DNA from: Coptis chinensis
Lineage: Eukaryota > Streptophyta > Magnoliopsida > Ranunculales > Ranunculaceae
Direction: 5' to 3'
Assembly: GCA_015680905.1 (NCBI GenBank)
Contig: CM027380.1
Location: forward strand, 13,720,001 to 13,784,000
Length of the DNA stretch: 64,000 nt
Below are positions 21,301 to 32,200 of the stretch, piece after piece; position 1 is the first letter of the stretch; each line of letters begins with the position of its first letter. The notes under the pieces are model-generated. The model had not been told where the DNA came from. It worked only from the letters and a program-made list of their open reading frames with translations, and made no database searches. A program made the translations under genes and the position numbers.

Positions 21301-24300
21301 AGGTTGTGATGGTGATATACTTACCATGACACCGAAATGAAAGACCATCCCAAAGAGTATACCAACTGGCACCCCAATGACGTAGTAGCACCCTACGTTA
21401 ATGTAAGCGACGACTGCTTGCCATCCTGATCCAACAGCCACCCCTGAATAAATTGCCCAAAGTTAGGTACGAACTGTAGTGTACTAAAAATCATAAGTGT
21501 ATCCTATTATTTAACCCATTCGATTTTGCGTCATGGGATATAGATCTAGTATTTTATAGGGCTGGATATTGAGAGTTCGAAACTAACTGCTTACTTAAGC
21601 TTCTCCATCTCTCTCTCTCTATCTTTTTTTTTTTCTTTTTTCATAAATTAACATACTGGAGCTTGTTGTAGCTTAATTAACTCGGATATTACCCCTATAA
21701 AATTAAACTAACCGAGCTGTTTTGTTCTTGTTAGTGTATGAGTTAGACTGAATAAAAATCGTTTAGAAAATGAGCCTGGCATTTGTTAAGGTCGAATTCT
21801 TGCACAAGAACATCGAGATGAGAAGTTACGCCCTTTTGAATCTTCTACATGGATAAGGAGTTAAGGACCAACTACAATGAATTTGTGCGTTTAAAATGTC
21901 GTACCAGATGAACCCAATTAAGTACGAATATATAATGTAGCATTATATTAGTTACTCACCAGAGAGAACTGGTTGAACGCTGTTGAGGAGAATAGTTAAA
22001 GCTAATAGAATAGACAATTTGTCGACTGCATTAATGACTTCGGTACTTGAGGTGAAGATGAGGGCGAACTTGTCGTGAAGCACAACAATAAAGACACCAA
22101 AGAATAGGCCAATGATTAGGGACGAAACCACCGAAACTGTGGTTGCAAATTTAGCTGCTTTTCCATTTCCAGCTCCAAGCTCGTTTGCCACTCTAACTCT
22201 GCATCATAATTAATAATAGACCAGACTCAACAATCAACATGTTAGGAGTACTAGGTAATAGAGATTAGTTATCAGTTAATCAGATTAGTTAGTTTAGTAT
22301 TAAAGCATTTTAGTTTACAGGTTTCAGTTCTCAAACTAGCCATCTGTAATAGATTATGTTTTGTGTATGTAATCTACTATAAAAGCATGTACTGCTGTAA
22401 CCAGAAACAAGTATTCATAATATAATTTCCTCATTTTCATCATTTTAATTTTTAATGTTGATTATGGTATCGGAGCCGATCAAGGTCAAACGACCAAATC
22501 GATTATATTCTTCTTTTTAGATCAATCTCATTTCTTCAAAACATTTCAAATTTCAAATCTATTAATCCTTATTTCAAATTACGGATCCACAACCCATTAT
22601 AATTTCAGATCTACGACCAATTTCTCGTTACTCAAACTTCTAATTCATCTTCAAGTCATCAATTCGTCAAACATAGCAACTACATCAATTCAGTAGTTGC
22701 ATGTCGAATTGTTTGTTCGGTTTCTGTATTGAAGACTAAAGGAGTCACATAATTAGGGAGAAGGTTAAATAGTTATGTTATGTTTTGTTTAAATCAAACT
22801 AATAATCTTTTCTTGGTTTGAACTATTTTGCAGGCGTGGTAAATTGGTACATGGTACACCGTACACACAATGACACAGTAGGGTTTTTTTTTTTTTTTTT
22901 TTTTTTTGTATGTAACAATTAAGGAGGGATTAGAACATCACGAACTTTTTGTTTAATACTTCTAAATAAATAATCTCTTGTCTTTCCTATGTTACAATTT
23001 GATTTGATTGAGTCTAACATGGGAGGAGGATAAAACAAACTCACAAAACTATAAACTACAACTTCTCATATCTATTATCTATATACTAAATCAGAGAATT
23101 CCAATGGATGATTTTCTCTCTCCTAGGTGGCACTCTAATATGAGAGTTAGTTTTTTTTTCTCTCCTATGTGTCACTCTAATATAAAAATATAGTTTTTTA
23201 TAATAGCCTACAATCTCATGTACATGAACTTTTGGAGAGTTTGAGTGTATTTCTAATTCCCCATGTACATTAACCTCTTTGGAGAGTTTGAATGTATTTT
23301 CAATTCTTATATTTTAGAAGGTAATTTTATATTAGGACATCTCCAATGGGGGGTGTAAACCGTATAGAGTGAAAATTTTACACTCCAAATGTCAAAAAAC
23401 TATTTCCAATGGAGGTGTTATACCGTAGGTAATAGAGTATTAGTTGATAGAGAGGGTGGGGAATTCCCCCTCTCACTATCAGCTAATAAAAAACTCAGGC
23501 GACACTAGAACAGACATCTGAGTAAAAAAAAAAATGGACGTCACTTGGAGTGTCATCTCTATCTATTTCTAAAGTCACAATTTGAAAATTTTAAACTCGG
23601 ACGACATTTAAAGTGACGTCCCACTTTAATTTAAAGAGGGGCGTCACTTAAAGTGTCATCTGAGTTTAAAATTAAACTTTTTTACACTTCTCCATTGGGA
23701 ACAATAGAGAGTAGATATTTATGGACTTTACAATAATTTACAATTGGAGTTGTAAAATCCTAATGGCACCTAGGTGCCTATGTGGTGGGTGTAATTTTAC
23801 CCCCTTCCAATTCTTATATATTTGATCATATCAAATAAAAAAAATTACTAAAAAATAGGTGATTTATAAAAGCTAATTCCCTATTACAAATCATACACTT
23901 ATAGTGTCTATGATAAAACATCGACTTCTTTCACTAAAGTAGAGACCTCCAATGGAACACTATAATATGATAGTTAGTCTTTTCTCTCTCCTATGTCGCA
24001 CTCTAATATAAAAGATAGTATTTTCTAATAGTTTACAATCTCATGTACATGAAACATCTTTGGAGAATTTGAATGTATTTCTAATTCTTATATTTGGAGA
24101 GTTTGAGTGTATTTCCAATTCTTATATATTTGATCAAATAAAAAAAAAATTGTTAAAAAATAGGTGATTTGTAGAAGGTTCCTATTACGAATCAAACACT
24201 TTTAGTATTCCAATTTTTATATATTTGATCAAATAAAAAAAATTGATAAAAAATAAGTGATTTGTAGAAACTATTCCTTATTACAAATTATACACTTTTT

Positions 24301-27300
24301 AGTGTCTATGATAAAATTAAACACCGACTTAATTCGAATATATCCTTAACGCAGCCTCAAAAACACTTCATATTCTTTAGTTAATAACTTAATATAAGGT
24401 GTAAAATCAGCTTCCGATGGTTCCCCACATTCTTTAAGGACTATGTAAGATATACCGAATTAGAACACTCAAAATGTTATTCGCATAATCGTTTCATATA
24501 CCTGGAATTTGCATTTGTTGTTGGTTATTAACTTCTTAAGAAGTAGACTAATATACTTTCCGAGTAAGTGCCCGAATACCCATCACATACTCTCACATTT
24601 TTAACATATGCAATTTTTTTATTTTTTCATTTTTCTTTCTTGAATCTTATTTTGATTTTCAAACACATGCAGACTACAATATGATAATACATATTGAAAG
24701 TCTAAATCTGTAAAAAGAACACCAGCTTATTATGAGCTTTTATTTGCACATTTGGTTTATGCTTCTAAGTAGGTGGAACGCATTTTCTTAAAAGAGAATC
24801 TTTTTTATATTCATCAATTCAGAACATGTTCATGTGATAAATCTTTTCAAGTGGGAGTAGTGTATTCTTTGAGGATATGGAAACAATCAATATGTTTTAA
24901 TGATTTGATAGATATTTTAGTTATTTGTACACATTAGTACGTAAGCCGAGCGGTGATAATTTACCGCTAAATCACTATAAATCTAAGAAAACTATTATAC
25001 AAGCTAGATCGAGTTTAAGATAATTCCATTTGAAAATTACGGATTAATATCCTAAACCACAAAGTGAAGAGGCTATCTCAATTTGATCCCTTAGTTTCTA
25101 AGTACTTATGCACCACAATCGCTGCTCATTAACGTATTTCAATTTATTTTCAATAAAAATATATTTTGATTCGAAAATTTACCGCTAAATCACTATAAAT
25201 CAAATAAAACTATTATACAAGCTAGATCGAGTTTAAGATAATTCCATTTGAAAATTATAGATTAATATCCTAAACCACAAAGTGAAGATGTTATCTCAAT
25301 TTGATCCCTTAGTTTCCAAGTACTTATGCACCATAATGGCTGCTTATTAACGTGTTTCGGTTGATTTTCAATAAAAATATATTCTGATTCGAAAATTTGT
25401 GTCAGACATTTTGTAAAGTCTTTTCAGCACACAAAATATTTAATAGATCACGGGCATATGCCCGAGTCCAAAATCTAGTATAGACTATAGAGAAGGCCCT
25501 TGTTGTAAATTTTAATGTTTTTTTGCAGAAATACGATTGTATTGTGATATATTTATTTATGTATACACCTTTACTACCTTAAAAATCTCACGCCACCTAC
25601 TGTGATACAACAATATTTTAATACTTTTTTTATTTGTGACTCTTTCATCTTTCTTTTTTACGGTTTTGTCCCTACACTATATGTTTGAATTTCCAACTAA
25701 CCATCTAATGACACTAAAAACTGTTATAGATAGGGTCAAATTAGTCATTATATATCTCTATTATTTTATTTGAATCTTTTTGTCTCTTATGGACCCATTA
25801 ACTTTTTTTTTTTTTTTCTTTTCTTTTGTCGACCCATAGAAAATTAGCAAACTCAAACACTTTTTATTTTGGATTCTGCTACGGGTACATCTGATTTTGT
25901 GTTGGACAGACTCCAAAAAAAAATATTACAAATTTGCCATTATCCTAAAAAATATGTTTTGTGTTGGACACTCTCCAATTACATCAAGTTAACCCATTGC
26001 AACCTTCTACTGCCTTTACTATCTTCCTCATCATCATCATACACCCTCTAAAACTCAACTCTCTTTCCTTCTATTTCTCAAAACTCAACCCATTTACTCA
26101 CTACTTCTCCCAACCCTCAAAAATTAAAATTTGTCCACCACTTAATATAATGATGAAGAATATTTTGAAATAATTTTATTGCAAAAAATAATAATAATAA
26201 TAATAGTTGGTTAAAGTAATGAAATTAGGGAATCAAGTTTTGTTTGTATTTTTCCATTAATGAAATTGTGTTTTTTTTTTAAGTTGTATGTGTTTTTGTT
26301 TGACCTTAGGTGACCCACTCAAGTCTTCTGGGCTATAAACATGCGACCTACTCAAGTCGGTTGGAACTTGGAAGTAGTTGGTGCATCTCAGCTAGGTCCA
26401 GCACAATCGCCATTGATTGTACACCTTACTGGAAAAGTCTTGAGTCAACCCACTCAAGTCGTACATGCTGAAATCATCTTTATCAATTTCATTCATCTTA
26501 AAAACACCCCAAACATAATCAAGAATAGAAAGTTAAAATAAAGATTTGTAATAATATTCTTTTTGATAAGTTTTCAAATCAATCAAAGATAGTGAAAAAT
26601 AAAGTAAAGGAAGAGTGAATATAGATGCAAATTGCAATTGGCATTTTCTGGTTGAAATCTCAACATCTCTTGGTTAATACTTAATATAGATGTCATTTTG
26701 GGTGGGTGCTTGAACTGCTGAAGGAGACGATCAGAATCTGTAACCAGTTTTTTCGGTTTCTTTTTTGTTTGGGCAATTAGGAGGGGGTGGTATTAGATTT
26801 TTTTATGTTGTGCCCAACATAATTCTAGACTCCACATTAGGTTGGAGTCTGCCCAACACAATTTGGGTTTTGTCAATAACAAGACTCTTTATTTTTTGAA
26901 CATTTTTTACTCAAGAGACCCACAATTGGGGGTGTTTATAAGAAAACATGTACACCATACTAGTTGACATAATTTTCCATGTAGTCATGGACTCATAGTC
27001 TAAAAGGTACTCTGGCATGTGTAGCTTTCACTGGATTGTCAAAGTGTAAATGATGCAACTCCTTGAAAACTCCTTGGTATATCTTTATCGAAAAAAATGG
27101 TACTTGGCATATAGTCTCATAGATGTTTGTGATATATTTGATATCCCGGCCTTGTATGGTGATAGTGCGCACTACCGTCCATTGTCCGTACATTACATGT
27201 GATATTGGAGAAAAGTTTCGGTCCTCAGCGCTTAGGACCAAAGTGCATCCAAAGCAGTTCTGAACCACAATTTTTTTTTTCCACATCAGCAACTTCACAA

Positions 27301-29197
27301 AAAAGTCTTTAGCAAATTAAAAAACCAAAAAACTGAAATGTGGTTCGAAGCCGCTTTGGATGCACTTCGGTCCTAAGTGCTGAGGACCGAAGTCTTTTCC
27401 GTGATATTGTATCAGAATAAATTTCTTGTTTAGTCATTATGGAAGGTCTTATGGCATTGTTTAGTTGCGTAACAAATATGAAGAGAAAATGACAAAAAAT
27501 ACATGAACTTTGCACTGGTTTCCAAAAATAGATAATGTATTTTTTTTATTCAAAATACCAATATACTTTCAAAAAGTATCAATTTAGATGTTCTGTCCAA
27601 TTAATCAAATGGCTTAGCTTGTTGACGAAAAATTTAGTATGTAGGCATATGGGTCTAATAGTGCATTTATCTTTTTTTTTTATTCAAAATACCAATATAC
27701 TTTCAAAAAGTATCAATTTAGATGTTATGTCCAATTAATCAAATGGTTTAGCTTGCTGACGAAAAATTTAGTATGTGGGCATATGGGTCTAATAGTGCAT
27801 TGTCATGTGTCCCTCCCTACATATTAACCACAGTTATCTATAATTAGTGAGAGATTTACCTATAATAGGAAAGTAAATAAGGCGAGTTTTAATTCCAAGA
27901 TTTTAGGGATATTGAAATGAAAATTGAAATAAAAACAAGTGTTGAGTAGTTCTACTCAAACTCCCTCAATAACTCCCTTGGGACTCCATTTCCTACGTGG
28001 CATCAAAATCTCATTCTCTTTCCAAAATTCAAAAAACAAATATAGAAATAAATTAATAACAAATAACATGCCGACCTAATTAAATAACTAAAACTAAAAT
28101 AACAAATAAATAAATAAAAAAACAAAAAACATACCTATATTTCCACAAACAAATCAACCAAAAAAAAAAAAATAAAGAAAAATGAACCTTAACTCCCAAA
28201 AAATGATGAATTGGGTGCACTTGTGGAACAAATTATCATATTTTTTTTTACATAATCATCCAAACATTTGTTTAAGTCAATAGATAGATAATCATATGTT
28301 TTTTTTTTTCTCCATTCAAAATTAATGTAAACTAAAATGATTAAAAAAACTGAAATTTTGTGACAATAAAGAAAGTGAGGGGATTGAGATTTGAGAATGA
28401 CAAAGGTGAATTTTTTGGGAGCCCAACTCTTTTTTAGGGGTACTGGGTTTATTATTATTACTATTTTTTTTTTAAACTTTTCTTTATCTTCTTTCTTTTT
28501 TTGTTTAATTTGTTTGTGGAAATATAGGCAAGATTTTTGTTATTTATTTGTTACTATTTTTGGTGTTAGTTATTTAATTGGGTAAATTATTAGTTATTTT
28601 TTTGTTTATATTTTTTTGTTTTTTTATTATTGAAAAGAGAAATATAATTTGGATGCCATGTAAGATATGAAGTCCCTGTCTAAATAGATTTTTTGTAAAA
28701 ACAAATGGGAAAACAATAGTTCTACTAAGACTCCCTCTATAACTCCCTTGGGACTCCATTTCCTACGTGACATCAAATCCTATTATCTCTTTTCAAAATT
28801 CAAAAAGCAAACATAGAAACAAACAAATTAATTATAAATAACTTATGTAATTAAATAACTAATACAAAAAATAGTAACAAAAAAAAAACTTGCCTATATT
28901 TCCACAAACAAATCAAACAAATAAATTAAAAAAAAAAAAAAGAAAGAATAAACCTTAACACAAAAAAAAAAAAAATTGAATTGAGTGCCTAAGTGTGAAA
29001 CAAATCATCATATTTTTTAACATTTATATATACAACCATACATATGAACCATTTGTTCAAGTCAATAGATAGAAAACCATTCTAAATTAATATAAACTAA
29101 AGCAAAGTGATAAAAAGTGGAATTTTGTGAGAGAAAAAAAGAGAGGATTGAGAATGAGGAATATGAATTTTTTGGGGCACCTAACTTTTTTTTGGAC

Positions 29198-29231
<34 letters not shown>

Positions 29232-32200
29232 TTTGTGAAAATATAATTAAATTTTTTGTTATTTATTTGTTACTATTTTGGGTTTTAGTTATTAATTGGG
29301 TAAGTTATTAGTTGTTTATTTGTTTATATTTTTTATTTTTTATTTTTGAAAAAGAAATATAATTTGGATGTCATGTAAGATATGGAGTCTCTATGGAGTT
29401 ATTAAGGGAGTCTAAATAGATTTTTTGAACCAAAACATATCATTACGTGAGATTTTTCTCCTTTTTTTACTCTCCATCTTCTGACTCCTATTTTCCTCCT
29501 CCTTTTATTATTTGTTTTCCGCCTCAACAAATTCTAGTCACTTATAAAAAAAATTGTATATACTAAACACTTCAAACAGAGAAGAAAAATCACATTCATA
29601 ACAAAAAGAAGACAACTTCAATTAAAAGCGAACTCACATTAAAAGGTTTATTTATGAAAAAGAAAGCGATGGAGAAGGAGGGAAAATAAGAGCGCCAAAA
29701 CTAAAATCTTGAAATTAAAACTCGCCTTATTTACTTTCCCATTATAACTAAATCTCTCACTAACTATGGCTAATTATAGTTAATAAATATGCTTGAGCAC
29801 ATGGCAATACCACATGCCCACACGCAAACTAAAATTTTCGGCTCACTGACATGTATCGTTATAGAAAACCCCCAAATTAGTTTTGCTTATGGGACAGCTA
29901 ATTCTAATTTTTCTGAATGACAACGCATCTCATTATTCCAATATTTGACTAAACAAAATATCGGTTTCGATTTAGATTTTGATATTTGACTAAACTAATA
30001 TGATCATTTCTCTAATTAAAACATACAGCAAACTCAAGTTTCCCTCATTTTATTTTATTTTATTTCATGAGAATCCTAGATTGGAGAGTGAGATATTCCC
30101 AATTAGAGAGAATAATTCCCAATTTTCGAAATGATAGTCAATTGGATGTGAAGCTGACGAGAGGGAATCTGCAATTTCGCAATTTTGAAGTTGCACACAC
30201 AATTACAACGAAAAGTATGTATGTTTTATTGAGAGGAATGTCTCGGGTTTTTGTGTTTATTAAACTAAGGGTTTTTTTTAAAATGGAGTCACAATCATAA
30301 AACATAAAGTTCATAGTCTCCACCCAACAATGATCTTGACTGGTTTATCATTTTTCTGCCCAAGGTGGTAATAACCGTAATATGCGGTAAAAAATGGCGC
30401 TTACTATACTTACTTCATACAGCATCTAATATTCATGTACCCCTTTTGTTCATTTTGAAAAAAGATTTGAAACATAAAGTTCTACGTGGAAAATTAGATT
30501 TAACAGTTACCACAAAAGCAAATTAGATTTGGGGAAAAATTTAACGGCAGATCCATAATACATTAATACCACACAAAGTATGCTAATCTTTTGTTGTCTA
30601 TAAACTCATTCTCTAACTGTAATTTATTCATTCTTTAATAGAATTCAGGTAACCATATTTTGTTGTGAAATGGAATGATTGGCTTATTGCCTTATTGGAA
30701 TGATTGAAACCGACGCTTAAAACGGAATGACTGAAATTAGAATGATTGACACAACCACAGTCGTGGGAAATGAAATAAAAGTTAGAGGAGGCGTACCCAG
30801 TGCCAGCAAAGAAGGCAAGAGGAATCATCATTTCCCATCCATTGATGCTTTGGCTGTAAAATTAATCAGGAATTCATGACACACAAACATAACAACAAGA
30901 ACTTGTGCCTTGGGACAAAATATATATAGTATCAATATAAAATAGCAACAGAAAAGATTTCAAAGTTAAGCAAGTGGGGATGGTTATATGAACTCCACTA
31001 AAACGAACTCCACCACTAAAAAATAATGAATTAGAAACATATTTTTAGTGGAGATGTGTTCTCTACACAATAGAAGTCGTCCTCACAAAAATCAACTCAT
31101 CTGAAGATGTACAACCTTGTCAAAAATCGTTTGGAATGTTATGAAATTATTCGACAATCCCGATTATTCTAATTTCGATACAACTTTCGACAATGTTAAA
31201 CAAACTCAATTGAGCTGAATTTTTGTGGAGGTGTTATTTATTATAAGATGTATACTTCCACTAAAAATCAACTCTCAATTCCTCTTATAAGTCCGCTTTT
31301 CAGGATGGAATAATTTTGGAGTCACTTAAGTTCGTTGGAGTTCATATAATCATATCCCCCAAGTACAATAATCAAAAAGCAACGTTGTCCTATACCAGAC
31401 AGAGAGAGCATCCACTGCAATCTTGGCGTTGTTTAGATTACCAGTCATTAGGATCAGTATTCTGTAGTACCAGTTCTCCAAGCTGTACAATATATCCACC
31501 AACCAACTGTTAGGGGAGCAACATTGTAAATGATAATACAGAGGAATGTTAACTTAAGTAGGGAATTTAACCAGGAAACCCATTAAGACATCATTAGCAA
31601 TCAAACAACAATCGTACCATGTTGACGATCAAAATGTTGAGACTAGAAATGGACAATGAACTTTTACATCCTGCTAAAAAAAACACTGTAATATCTGGCT
31701 TTTCTCCTTGTGTTTTGATTGTTTTCTGTAGGGGATAATGGAGTGAATTTGAATATGGTCATTTCCCTCACTCAAATATTCAATTCAATTTTTTCAGAGC
31801 AAATTATGTGTAAAAGCAATGTAAGTTTGATTACTTAAGTAACCTTTTCATTTGACCCTGAGGTTGGTAATTCTTGAATCTGTTGCCTTAGGCATTTGTA
31901 AGGGGATAGTTTTACCCAAAACACCAAATATGGACATTTTGATCCAATAGTCACCAAATATGGTCATTGGTATTTTATTTATATCAAAGGTGTTTAAAAA
32001 TATTCAATGTTCAATTTTTTAAAACGCATTTGAGAAAATTAGAGTCCAAAAAAAAAAAAACTTTTTTATTTTTTTCCCCCCTGAAATTTGTCAAAAAAAA
32101 AAGTTTGATTACATTAAGAGTCATAAAAAAAAAAACTTTTTTTTTTAAAAATTTGGCGGTTGGAATCCAAAAAAAAAAAACCCTGAGGTCCTAATTTTTT

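Larger units (their letters stand above)
23078..25478 (+). mobile_element. Non-autonomous Helitron, 2.4 kb
   Basis: The left end TCTATATACTAAATCAG follows an A at 23077. The right end is CTAG at 25475-25478 followed by T. A perfect palindrome CGGGCATATGCCCG at 25451-25464 lies 10 bases before CTAG. These are the Helitron signs. Inside, a segment of about 200 bp (CACTCTAATATGAGAGTTAG, then CTCATGTACATGAA) is present near 23128-23340 and again near 23955-24150, a 218-bp tandem duplication ends the element, and a MITE is inserted at 23333-23808. No Rep/helicase frame is found. It sits in intron 4 of the MATE gene. Confidence 0.75.
27750..29860. mobile_element. Compound element with long inverted arms, carrying two MITEs
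   Basis: The left arm (about 27750-27910) and the right arm (about 29695-29860) are inverted copies. Shared words include GTGGGCATATG, AATTAGTGAGAGATTTA, GGAAAGTAAATAAGGCGAG and AAGATTTTAG. Arms of about 150 bases fit a MULE-like element. The interior consists almost wholly of two head-to-tail MITE copies (27947-28696 and 28717-29427). No transposase is seen. It lies in intron 4 of the MATE gene. Confidence 0.65.
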
